A DNA stretch of 64,000 nt from Microbotryomycetes sp. JL201 (lineage: Eukaryota > Basidiomycota > Microbotryomycetes), in the NCBI GenBank assembly GCA_033819885.1, contig JAQYUZ010000040.1, positions 62,001 through 126,000 of the forward strand, in the 5' to 3' direction. How positions within the stretch are numbered: position 1 is the stretch's first letter; every line of letters starts with the position of its first letter. Below, piece by piece: positions 35,613 through 46,583 of the stretch. Position numbers and translations under genes: made by a program. The notes below the pieces were generated by a model. That model ran no database searches. It was not told the origin of the DNA and worked only from the letters and a program-made list of their open reading frames with translations.

Positions 35613-37498
35613 ATGCTGTCTACAAGGATTCCACGGATTGCGGCAAGAGTCGCTCACGAGCAGCTCGTGCTCGTCAGGTTCGCCTCAACTTCCAACGCCC
35701 CTGCTCTCAAACACAAGATTGTCGTCGTCGGAGCAGGCACAGGCGGCACAACAGTGTCGTCACAACTCCTCAGAGCGTTCAAGGCAGAAGGCAGGCCACT
35801 CAATGATGGTGACATCGCCATCGTCGACTCGGCCAGCACTCATCATTGTCAGTCACATCATCTTGCAGGCGGGTCACTGGCAAGACCAAAGCATGCACCA
35901 AAAATCGACCTGCCTGAGCATCTTGTGCTCACTTGTCGCAAATGCTAACTCTCTTTTCGTTGGTGGCGGCTCTAGACCAGCCCGGCTGGACCCTCGTGTA
36001 CGTCTTTGGCTGAGCTCCCCAGATATTGCAGTGTCTCACTTACCCCTCTCGACGCAGTGGTTCGGGCCTGGCGGACCTCTCAAAAATGTCGCGACCAACA
36101 TCGTCCGTCATCCCGCAAGGAGTTAGGCACTATAAAGCAGCAGTGGCGTCATTTGCGCCTGAGCAGAATCAGATCGTCACGGCAGATGGATCTACCTTGA
36201 CATACGACTATCTCGTCGTTGCCCCGGGCCTCAAGACCGATCTGAAGCGAATCCCCGGCCTGCAGGAGGCGCTGAAAGACCCAAATAGCGGTGTTGCATC
36301 CATCTACTCGCATGACTCTGTCGAAAAGGCATGGAACAACATCAAATCCTTCAAAGGTGGAAAGGCTGTGAGCCGCGACTCTCAATCGGGGAGCTTTCGA
36401 AATCTGTCTGAATCAAGTCATCCGCTGCGCAGATCTTTACTGCGCCGGCAGGTCCAGTCAAATGCGCTGGCGCACCCCTCAAGGTAGGGGACAGCGCAGC
36501 CCCGTATTCGTTCGCCGAGCTGAAGCTCGCCTCTGCATTTTCACCAGATCATGTGGATGGCCCTCTCGCAATGGAAGAGAGACGGCATCCGATCGTCAGT
36601 CGAGCCTGCTTTCGCCACAGGCAACCCCGTCATCTTTGCCGTGCCCAAGTACGCAGCAGCATTAGAAAAGTTGCGGAAAGAACGCAACGTCGAAGGCCTC
36701 TATAGTCATAACCTGGTCAAAATTGACGGCAAGGCAAAGGTGGCCACGTTTGCGAAAGCAGACGGCAGCACCGTCGAAGAAAAGTTTGATTTCCTTCACG
36801 TGACACCGCCGCAGGGGCCACTTGATTTCGTGAAAGATTCGCCACTCGGTCAGTCGTCAACTAGCAGCAACGTGTGGTCTTTTGTGCTGACTTGTCTTCG
36901 GGCAATAGCTGACGCGGCAGGCTGGGTCTCAGTCAATCAAGCAACAACGCAACATACAAAATATCCCAATGTGTTTTCCCTCGGAGACGCGTCGAGCATG
37001 CCCAATTCTAAAACTGCCGCAGCCATCTCGGCACAAGCGCCTGTGCTCGTTGATAACTTGCGCGCCCACCTTGACGGTAAAAGTCAATTGCCAGCAAAAT
37101 ATGATGGTTATGCTAGCTGGTCAGTTTGTATTTCTTTTGGTTTCTTTTCGCGAAAAGGAACATCTTGGACGAGCTGACCTTTCAATCTGAACACAGTCCC
37201 TTGTTGACAGGCCACAATGAGCTCATGCTCGCCGAATTCAAGTACGGTGGCGTGCCGAAAGAGACATTTGCTCGCTTCATCGGCTCGCAAGACAAGCCCA
37301 ATGCGTTCTTTTACTGGCTCAAAAAGTGTGTCTCCGTCGTCTCTCGACAGACTGCACATCGAACAGTTCTCCTGATGACCGTTTGCTCTTTACTCGTTTA
37401 GGGACTTTTTCCCTCAAGCTTACTGGAGTGCGTTCCTTCGGGGTATCTGGTTCGGTCCAAAGACGTTCTTCCGCCCGATCGCTTACATGAAGCAATGA
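35613..37498 (+). CDS. SQR: mitochondrial sulfide:quinone oxidoreductase
   Basis: Eight exons (35613-35847, 35976-35997, 36058-36367, 36433-36483, 36548-36848, 36909-37119, 37197-37325, 37402-37498) give 451 residues. A mitochondrial presequence precedes the FAD-binding VVVGAGTGGTTV. HHYQPGWTLVG, GLKTDLKRIPGL, KCAGAPLKIMWM and YASCPLLTG carry the redox cysteines typical of type II (HMT2/SQOR) enzymes; NVFSLGDAS is the second FAD contact. The C-terminal tail FFPQAYW...FGPKTFF fits the membrane-binding amphipathic part. The enzyme oxidises sulfide and passes electrons to ubiquinone. Exon 2 is 22 nt. Confidence 0.92.
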
Positions 37499-37706
37499 GA
37501 AATGATGCGGAGTTTGTGTCTTTTGCGTATGTTGTTATTTAGTGTCGCTGTCCATTTATAGACATGCGCCCATGTTATCGATCAAGGAAAATGGGTTGCA
37601 AACGAGATCGTACAAATCCTCAACAGTTCAACGAAATAACTGCAAAGTGTCAAGAGGATAGTAAAACAAAGTATACACTGTTGTGCCCGAAGACCTGTTC
37701 CCCGCT

Positions 37707-40700
37707 CTATGATTTTGGCGTCACGCAAGAGTCCTGAGGAACCGGAGCTCCTACGCCTTCCCACGAGTTTAAATACTTGCACGCTTTGACCGGCACCCAC
37801 CAACCTGACCGGTCATTGTCCATCAAGTCATCGTAGACACTGTCTTCGATCGAGTTATCCGGTCTTGGCCCATGCAAGCGAATCTCACCTTCACGAGGCT
37901 TGTGACTCTTGATCAACTGAGGCAACAGAGCCACATCAAGCCTGTTCGGGCTCGTGCCCACCGTCTCGGGCGGAAACCTTCCCCAAGCGCCTAGATGGGT
38001 CGCGTTGATGTCTCCAAGTTCTCGACTGAGCGGGTCGCGCTCGTCAAAAGGTAAACCTACTTGGTAATTGTGCAGTGGTCGTTTGAATTTATACTGTTTC
38101 GGCGGTGGTACGCCCAAGCGCTCGGCGTTCCAGGCGCAGAACCCGTTGGCGGTACGAGGGTCTTTTGGAAGCCAACCTTCTCGCCAGCCAAGAAAGTAGT
38201 TCCAGCGCGGGTTCGCAGGCACATCAGAGTTGAGCGGAGGCAGCGTTTTCCATCTGCTCGATCGACGAATGTCAGTGCAAAGTTTTTGTGCGACGCAAAG
38301 ATTCAACCTACGTCCAGTAGAACCAGTTCTGAAGCGTGACGATATTGTCAGCGGGTTGATAGATCCGGGAAATCGAACTTGTCACGCACCTGGAAGGCGT
38401 CCATATGCGCTTTGGCGAGCGCGAGAAGCTGGTCCTTTCGTTCATCGGACCACGTCGTATGATCCTGCAGCACACACCGCTCAGCATGACAGTACAAATG
38501 CAATCGAAGACTGCAAAGCTCACGCTCCACTCGTCGCAAGCTCCGACCGGAGCAACTCCAGGAGCCTCCGACAACTCTGGCGTCGGATATGTGCCTTCAT
38601 ACCGTGTTCCCACGCCCACGCCATTCAAGAACATGCCACAATCGTTCGTCGCAATCGACCATTCTCCGGTGATGGCTAGTCCGACTTTCGACATGGTTCG
38701 ATTAAAATCCGATCCCCAGTTCTGGCACGGCTGTCATGAGGGCCAGGATCAGTCAGCATTGCTCTGAAAAGGACAGGAATACGAACGTACTTTGAGCATT
38801 TGAAGATCCATTGGGTCATCGTTCGGCGGCCTGAAAGCCAAGTATCGGTGAGACTCGAGCGCGATGCGGTCGGCACCTTCGAGCCAGCCGTGCCACATTC
38901 GCGTTCCTTTGAAGCCATCGTGGATGACAATCATCTGCGGGTTATTTCGTGAGCGATCCGCTCTCGCCCAAGACGTTCCCCAATACTGACTGGCCCGTGC
39001 CCGATGCCCATTCCTGACGCTCGTCTGATCGTGCGATAGGCTTCGAGATAGCTGAACAGCAATGAATCAGCTCAGGCTCACTATGATATTGAAGCGGCCT
39101 CACAATGTCCGCAACGCATGAACGCCAGTCGTCCGCATGAATGGCTCGTTCAGAACAGTCATCATCGGTATCACGGGCGAGTTCTCGGGCCGGCTGACAA
39201 ACTCTGCCAGTGCTCGGATGATGTTCAGTGTGCGCTGCGCATTCGTAACGCCCATGACTCCGTTCAGGAAGCCAACCGAGCCGTATCGTCCGCTGTGATT
39301 CCAGCCGCTGAGAGGGAAGCGGCGAGTCAGCGCAACGTTCTCTTCCAGTACACGTTTCAGCAGTGCACACTTTTGACTACCAGGGACTGTGTGCAGGTCG
39401 AGGTTGATGCGGATGCCATACTTGCGTGCCCACACTGTCGCTTTGACAAAGTCTAAAGCAAAGTGTATCAGTCTTACGCTGCGCGCGTCTGCTACCGCGC
39501 GCTCACATTTCCATGCCACTTGTGATACGAATGGTTCACCATCAAAGGACTGCACAGCCCAGTGTGGCAGAGGTATCCTGACCCAGTTGATGCCGGCGGC
39601 AGCAATGTTGGCAAAGTCCTCTTCCGTCTGCACCGGGCCGGTCAGCGAGCGTGACTCGGAATGAAACAGTCAGCGAACTGACTATGAATGTGTCGTAGTG
39701 CCGTTCGATTATTCTGCGCTTGCTCCAACCCAAGTTTTGACACAGAGACCACTCATCTGTCGCAGGCACCTTGGACTTGAGGTAGGGCTCGAACACGCCA
39801 GGCGTGATGAACGGCTCCAAGTTGAGCCAGCTGTGCATTCTGATGTCAATTCGGGAGTTCAATAAGTCCATAGGTCTCTCCTCACCCTCCAAGGTTGACG
39901 CCCATGATGCGCTGTTTGGAGTAGTCCCATTGCGCTCCAAGAGGAGGCGTGTAGCTCTGTGCTTGAGCATCAAGACTGAATGGCGTCGAGTTCCAGTGGC
40001 CTCCCCTTGAGCACGGTGCGACAGTCAGCCCTTTGGCGCTCTCAGAACATCCTCTTGAACTCACAGCTCATTGATGTACACAAACTGTTTCCCTGTTGCT
40101 GTCGTCACAACAGAGCCGTTGCCTCCACTGGTTGGTCCTTCTGGCCTTGATGCACCTGTCCAAGCCTTTGCCTGTACTTTCCACTTGTCGATCGTTTCGG
40201 ACCACTCGTTCGGGCTAGTTGCTGTGCGTGCAGACACAAAAGCCATGCAGATGACGGTGGCGGCTAGCGCGATGTAGAACGATTTCAACTTGCGACTGAT
40301 TCTGGCCTTTGTGGTTGTCGCCGGCATCAATCTTGGTCTGAGTGAGCTGTCGAGCATTGGCTGCAAGTGCTCGTCCTCGTCAAAGTCATCCCTGCTGTAT
40401 TCACGTTGCTTCCCTCTCGAAGTGGCAGATCCACCAGGGACGTTGACGATAAAGTCTCGGTCGTCTATCGGGGTTGCACTGCCTGCCGTGTCGTCAAACA
40501 GGAGCTTGCGATGCGCGGCGCTCGGGCCTCGGGCGCTTGACGCGTGATCGCGAGCGGCCGGCGATGAAGCAGACGTCGTGCGGCGGTGAGGCGTCCCTGA
40601 ACAAGATGAGAAGGATAGCCTGGGCGTGTCCATGTCGCGCCATTGCGATGTCGAGCCTTGTCGCGTTGAAGCTCGCGAAGTTGCAGCGACCGCGTCAAAC

Positions 40701-40786
40701 TCGTCGGCAATTGACCGCGGTGACACGAGGTGCGGTGGATACGTGGATCCAGACCTATCAATCGACCTCGAAGGCGAGCCGTGCAT
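37707..40786 (-). CDS. membrane-anchored GH5 exo-1,3-beta-glucanase
   Basis: Twelve exons (40065-40786, 39886-40005, 39683-39830, 39507-39627, 39371-39452, 39104-39307, 38991-39051, 38791-38934, 38524-38730, 38390-38464, 38312-38328, 37707-38253) give 815 residues. A Ser-rich cytosolic N-terminus of about 170 residues leads to one transmembrane helix (SFYIALAATVICMAFVSA), so this is a type II membrane protein like ExgD. The catalytic domain shows GVNLGGWLNLEPFITP, INWVRIPL, DLHTVPGSQNGWNHSG, the acid/base glutamate in LNEPF and the nucleophile in TGEWS. It trims or remodels cell-wall 1,3-glucan. Exon 11 is only 17 nt. An SCW-like C-terminal part follows the barrel. Confidence 0.93.
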
Positions 40787-41069
40787 CGTGGGGCTTCCCG
40801 CAGAAGATCGGGCAAAGCTTCTCCGCAGCAGGTGCCGGGAACGCCGTGTGCGGACTGTAGCAGTCGCACGTCCGGTGATGTTCGTGAAGTAATTGTCGTG
40901 ATGCTCTCAATTGACGGACATACGGCGCAGTCGAGCGTTGGTTGGGGTCAAGTTGAGTGAGAGACCTGGGATATCTACGAGATTCAAAATATGGTGTAAT
41001 CGGGACACTCATCTCACAGTGATCTACTCATGTACTGACACGCTATTTCATTATTTAGTGCAGCCACCC

Positions 41070-42460
41070 TCACCGCTTTTTCCTCTGCGTCAATGTTTTG
41101 CCGCTACGCGAGTCAGAAACTAGTGCCTTCAGCCATTGATTCTCTGCCGCAAGCTAGGAAACAAAAATCGCATCAGTCAGCTTCCAGGGAAGCAACGCCG
41201 AGGTTCTAGACCCACGGAAGCCTTTTCTTGCTCAAGCTCCGCCACTTTCTCTCGCAAGCTGAGCGAAGATTGCAACAGCTGTTGATCTTTCAGTTTCTTC
41301 TTTGCTCGAAAGCGAGCTGGAGAGGGTCAAATCAGTGGCACGTACATGCCTCGTTTCGACAATCGCTCACCTGAAGCCAACGTGTTGCGCATGCGCTTGT
41401 CTTCTTCAATTTCTTCCACTGTACCGGATTTGAGCGGAGGTGGCCGCAGCTCATTCAAAGAGTCAAACAACTGATCAGCCGGCACTGAGGGGTCTCTGAT
41501 GATATGCAGATCCGACTTGACGCCTTGTTTGGGCGAACTGTCGGCAGTCGAAGTGGCGTAACTGTTGCTCGAGACGCTGGCCGCACGACTGGCACGTCTT
41601 GGACGTATCAAAGATTTTGATGAAAGCTCGCTGGAATTGATGCCAGTTTCGTATGAAGTCGATTGCGTCAAGCCCGGCCGGACCGCCGCTAACGTCGATG
41701 TCGCGCTACTTGGACCCGTGCCGTCATTTGACGGCACCTGGGCGAGGCCGAAAGTAGTGGAGAGCGTGTCTGTTACGTCAAGTGGAACCGTTTCTGGCGC
41801 CAAAGAGTACAAGTGGGACCAATCGAACCCTGAAGAGCTTGGAGACAAAGGCGTCGGCAACGGCGTTGACAGCATTGTTTGTTGGCCAGAGCTATAAATT
41901 GGAGAGTCATTTGTACGAAACACTGTCTGAGACCAGCTGTTGAGCTGCTGCTGTGCCTGCGCAAACTCTTCCGCGGAGCCGCCGGTCAGCCAGTTCGGTG
42001 AGTCGGTGGTTGCTACTGGCACTGCGCTCGTTTGGCCACGAGCTGGATCTTCGCCTGCTGTATTGCTGGCCGGTCTTGCAATATCGAGCCCGGGATATTC
42101 ATTGTAAATGTGCGAGCTGGCCGGTTCGACCTCTGGCAAGACAATCTGCGCGTGGCCGTTCGCCTGTGCTGCTGATCTGACGAGAGCTTGCTGTCGAGTG
42201 ACCAATGCTTGAAGCACTGCTAATTGCCGCAAGTTTTCTTCCAGGCTGCCCGCCGATGATTGTCCGGTCGGGAGTCGGGAAGCATTCAACTGAGTTCCGT
42301 TTTGCATGAGGTTTGCAACAGCACCGTCGACCCGGTTATTCGGGTTTGCCACGACTGTGCCTAAGGCCTGGCGAGTACGAAAGCCGGACTCTTTTGCTCC
42401 AGTCGCCGAGTCGGACTTGGAAGCAGTTCTTTGGTGGCGCTGCCCGGAAGACATGCCCAT
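41070..42460 (-). CDS. Gcn4-like bZIP transcription factor
   Basis: Three exons (41371-42460, 41216-41316, 41070-41153) give 424 residues. The C-terminal bZIP is split by two introns: basic region EEDKRMRNTLASARFRAKKK, then leucine-type heptads through LREKVAELEQEK and ENQWLKALV, ending RKKR. The RNTxASARFRxKKK signature is that of Gcn4/CpcA/Met4-type factors. The first 340 residues are Ser/Thr/Gln-rich and acidic in places, as expected of activation regions. Without splicing the basic region is cut off after RMRNTLAS. The start is ATG 42460, with a second ATG two codons on. A 57-codon ORF lies upstream on the same strand. Confidence 0.88.
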
Positions 42461-42522
42461 CAGACGTATAGGCGCCCGCGATTAGCAAGAGGACAAACTC
42501 ACCTTTTGTTCAAGCAGGCTGA

Positions 42523-42696
42523 TTACACGACAGGGTAGCGCGCTTGTTCCAGGGTGCCCTCCTGTGGCTTAGCCTCGTTGTCGATCATTTTGACGCCACC
42601 GCGATCACGCAAGCGACCAAAACGATCACTCTCGAAAATACCAGACAGAATGTTAAACAGATTGTTTCCACGTGCCCAGCCACTCAAACAAGTCAT
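42523..42696 (-). CDS. small ORF upstream of bZIP gene (57 codons)
   Basis: An ATG at 42696 opens 57 codons ending in TAA at 42523-42525, all within the 329-bp gap between the bZIP and SET start codons, and on the bZIP strand. The peptide begins MTCLSGWARGNNLF, continues through SGIFESDRFGRLRDRGG and ends QEGTLEQARYPVV. It has protein-like composition. The stop codon is 62 bases before the bZIP start codon, and a good donor (GGTGAG) follows a few bases after the stop. It may be an upstream ORF in the bZIP leader or an independent small gene. I cannot name a family. Confidence 0.45.
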   Translation of the reverse strand: MTCLSGWARGNNLFNILSGIFESDRFGRLRDRGGVKMIDNEAKPQEGTLEQARYPVV

Positions 42697-42789
42697 CTCA
42701 GGCTGTGATGTATTGTATTAATATGGTATGCAGAAGTTGCAAAAAGTCACGTGACAGTTGGTTCCTCCTCCCCTTCCGCCGCGTGCACC

Positions 42790-43856
42790 ATGAGGGTCGC
42801 CCGTCTCCTGCAAGCCGGAAGTCGGCATACCATGAAGACACGTATCGGACTGAGAAAAGGTCCTCCGCGAGCTCAACGCTCGTTCTGGTCTGGAACATCG
42901 ACCTCGGCGGCAGCATCGCCAGCCACGGAACTGCTTGGATCTAGCGCTTTGCCTCATGTATCTGAGACGCTCTTGCCGGTCATACTGGCAGTCGTTCTTG
43001 CGTCAACGGCAACCGACGAGGACGACGAGTCCGCCGCGAAGCAGGACCCTTGGACCGTGCGAGCGACTACCAAGGGCCAAGGTGCCTTCGCAAGCAGAAA
43101 CATACGTAAAGGCGAACTCGTGATCACAGAACGGCCTGTATGCATCTGGCCTCAGGGACTGTCGGAGCAGCAAGCTCGAGAATTATTCGAACGGATGGAC
43201 GAACCATCCAAGCGAGCCTACATGGCTTTAAGTCGGGATGACGCTATTGCAAAGGACTTGGACGACGTAAGGGCGATCAGGGCGACAAATGGTTTCGCCG
43301 TGCAATTGCCGCTTGGTCTCGGCACGGCTGCCATGGTGTTTCCACGGATTGCTCGTCTCAACCACAGCTGTACCCCTAATCTGTCGCAGGCCATGAATTT
43401 TTCAACCTTGCGCATGGAAGTTTACGCCATCACGGACATTGCGCCGTCCGAAGAACTATCCATAGAGTATCTACCACTCGTTTGCCACACGCGGGCCGAG
43501 CGTCAACAGGCACTGAAAGAGTCCTTTGGTTTTCCGACGTGTCTGTGTCCAGTATGTGTTGCGCCAGCAGAGCAGGTCGAACAAAGTGACAGGCGAAGGC
43601 GAGAAATAAAGGCGATTGGTGACTCGCTAAAAGACGGAAGGCGGGACAGGGCCGGTACAATGGCCAAACTCGACAGAATACGAGTCCTTTTGGAACAAGA
43701 AGGTTACAAAGGTTTGCCCGAGTTTGGTAAGATTTCCCTCGAGTCAGGCTGCGGCTGCAGCTGACGATTCTCTGCGATGACACAGACGACACTTCTCTAT
43801 CCAATGCTTACGCCGTTTACGCGACAATCCGAGCTAGGGAGGAGAGGCCGACGTAG
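42790..43856 (+). CDS. SET-domain protein (Set5/SMYD-like)
   Basis: Two exons (42790-43726, 43786-43856) give 335 residues. After a hydrophobic N-terminal segment (LLPVILAVVLAST), the SET domain reads TTKGQGAFASRNIRKGELVITERP, RIARLNHSCTPNLSQA, EELSIEYLPL and a post-SET-type CLCPVC zinc site. These are the SAM and lysine-binding elements of SET methyltransferases. The putative transmembrane segment before the domain is unusual and suggests membrane, perhaps mitochondrial or ER, location. The second exon adds SNAYAVYATIRAR, which is family-like; the unspliced frame instead ends in SGCGCS and is less likely. Target protein unknown. Confidence 0.85.
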
Positions 43857-44118
43857 CGGGATTCAGATGGCCTGAATGCGCGAGCCTTGCAATTCCAGCT
43901 TACGGATGTCGACATCACGGGAGATGGGGCGCAGAATGCAAAGTAGTTCGTTCGTGATTTTTTGTTACGCATTTGCATTCGTTCCGCCCTCAGCGCGAGG
44001 TCTGACGCGCAAACAATGGCAATTTGCGGAGACGAATGCGCGCCGACGCCGAGAACTTTGTGGGGCCGACAACGAACCACTGGCAAAGCTCGCTCTGGCC
44101 CGCTGGCAGCCTCACAGT

Positions 44119-46388
44119 ATGCTCTCGCTCACAGAGGTGCGCAAGCGACTCCCAAAGGCGGACGTCGCGCAATTGTGGCCCGTGCTTGTCCTCGTTGCGG
44201 TATTTGTCGGCTTGCGCAGCGCGTGTTCCGTTCTCCGTCAAGCTCTGCCGCCTTCGTGGTACCCTGGCACCGCAAAATTAGACGAAGCAGGCACTGCCGT
44301 CGATGATGAAGAACGGAAACGCGAGCGGGAAGCAGATTACAAACCGTGGACGCGCCAAGGCTGGGCTTCCAAGGTCAAGAATTACGACTTTATCATTTGC
44401 GGCGGTGGCACGACAGGCTGCGTGCTAGCTTCACGCTTGTCCGAGGATCCCAAAACGTCCGTGCTCGTCCTCGAAGCTGGGCACGCAGGCGTCCTGCAAG
44501 TCTTCTCAAGGATTCCAGCCACATTCTCGAAATTGTTCAATCACCCGACGGCCGCTTGGGGATTCGAGTTTGAGCCAAGTGAAGGAGTCCGTGGCAGGCG
44601 TCTCATGTCGCCACGAGGCAGGATGCTCGGCGGATGCAGCTCCATCAATGCAATGATGAGCCACAGGTGTGGGCCAAGCGATTTTGACGAGATCGAAGAT
44701 CTCACCGGATACAAAGGCTTTGGCTGGTCGGACCTTGTACCATGCTTTATGCGGTCAACAAAAGTGAATGATGGCTCAACGTGGAAAGTCCAACGCTACA
44801 AGGATCAAGGCACGTCTGGACCTGTCAATGTTGGTTACTTTCCAACTCTCAACCAGTTGAGCAGCGCATTCATTGACGCGTGCGAGTCGGTGGGGCTCAC
44901 AAGACGTGACTGCGTCAACACGAATGACAATGACAAAGGCACAATTGGGACGACGCGTATCGCTACTCTGATCGACAAAGGCTGTGAGCTGACACGCTAC
45001 TCGAGTGCGTGGTTATAGACACTGACAAGCCCAACGCTGTCCAATCCCGGCTCATTCCCTTGCGACTCTGCATTCAGCCCGAGTGTCCACTGCCACAGCG
45101 TATCTGACTCCAGAAGTCATTGCTCGTCCAAACTTGACCGTTGTCGGCGGCGCCACCGTGACTCGCATCTTGTTCTCGGACGACGAGACCCCGAGAGCCG
45201 TCGGCGTCGAATACACGCCGCTTGATCGTCCATATCCATCCGTCACTGGCTTCCAGCCGAAACAATTGTATCGCGCAAGCGTCAAGCGAGACGTTCTCGT
45301 CACCTCTGGTTCCATCGGCACGCCTCATCTCTTGCAGGTTTCGGGCGTCGGCCCAGCCAAAGAACTCGAACGTCTCGGCATCAAGGTGGTCAGTGATGTG
45401 CCTGACGTGGGCAAACACCTGAAAGATCATTTGGCTACGGGCATGTTCTACGTCGCTCAAGAATCGACCAGCTTGCAATGGCTGTCTGATCCCGTCAAAT
45501 CGCTATCCGCCCTCGTCGAATGGTTGCGCTACCAGACCGGTGCTCTGACGACGAACATTGCAGAAGCGGTCGCTTTCTTGAGGTCAGACGACGAGAAGCT
45601 GGCAAAGGCGACTGGAGTGCACAGGCCGGCGGACGTGCCAGACTTGACTTCTCGTCACGTCGGTCCGGACATTGAAGTCATCTGCGGCGCCACTGCGTTT
45701 GCACGTCACGGCACGTTGCCTGCTCCGATGAACGGTACCGACAAGGACTTTTTCGCGATCGCGCCGATCTTATTGAGACCCAAGAGCGAAGGTACCGTCA
45801 CAATCAAGTCGAAGGATATTTTTGTCAAGCCGGTCATTGATGCCCAGTGAGTCCAGATGAACAGCTTGTCAAGAGCCAGTCTTGATTTCTCTCGTCAGAT
45901 TCTTGAGTCACGAACAAGACGTCAAGATGCTCATGTATGGGACCAAGCTCTGTCAAGCTGTGAGCCTTACTTGCTTCTCTCTTGAAGCGTTTCCGAAAGG
46001 GTTTTCCTGACGTTTAAACCAGATCGCCGCAAGCGCGCCACTCGCAAAACTGCTTATCAAGCCGTTCAATCCACACAATGCACCACAATGGCCCACATTT
46101 CCCTTCACCTCGATCACAGCTGCCAAGGACCAAGCTTTTACGGACGAAGAACTTGGTGAATGGGTCAGACGTCACGCTGAAGTTTTGTACCATCCGGTCG
46201 GAACAGTTCGACTTGGACCATTAGACAAGCAAGGCTGTCTGAACGAACGATTGCAAGTACACGGTACACACGGACTGAGGGTCTGTGATGCCAGCATATT
46301 TCCGGAACAACTGTCGGGTCATCCGATGATGCCGCTCATCGCTATCGCCGAAGCTTTTGCTGAACGTTTAAAAAACGGTCAGGCTTGA
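44119..46388 (+). CDS. GMC-family FAD oxidoreductase, membrane-anchored
   Basis: Four exons (44119-44983, 45078-45846, 45899-45959, 46023-46388) give 686 residues. A hydrophobic helix lies at about residues 17-37 (WPVLVLVAVFVGLRSA). The ADP-binding motif is YDFIICGGGTTGCVLASRLSED; GMC signature 1 is RGRMLGGCSSINAM, signature 2 is TSGSIGTPHLLQVSGVG, and the catalytic histidine is in YHPVGTVRLG. GMC enzymes oxidise alcohols (glucose, choline, methanol, aryl alcohols); substrate not deducible. Unlike secreted members, this one has an N-terminal anchor and a charged linker. ATG 44119 is chosen because the frame upstream is not protein-like. Confidence 0.9.
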
Positions 46389-46583
46389 ATCCGCGGGAGC
46401 GTTCGACATTGTTGCAATGCGTAGTTTCAATCTTTGAGGCAATGTGCTCTTTGCGAGTTCGATATCGTCTCATGCATGTGAATCAGCTTGCTTGGAGCTC
46501 GCTCGCGAATGGAAACTCTTGAAATTGTCATCATGTCACCATCGAGCAAGTGCACAACTACTGGCAATTCCTAATAGCGACGT

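Noticed and set aside
43727-43764. Single-exon end of the SET protein (SGCGCS tail)
   Set aside because: Splicing 43727-43785 gives a family-like C-terminus (SNAYAVYA), so the unspliced tail is not used.
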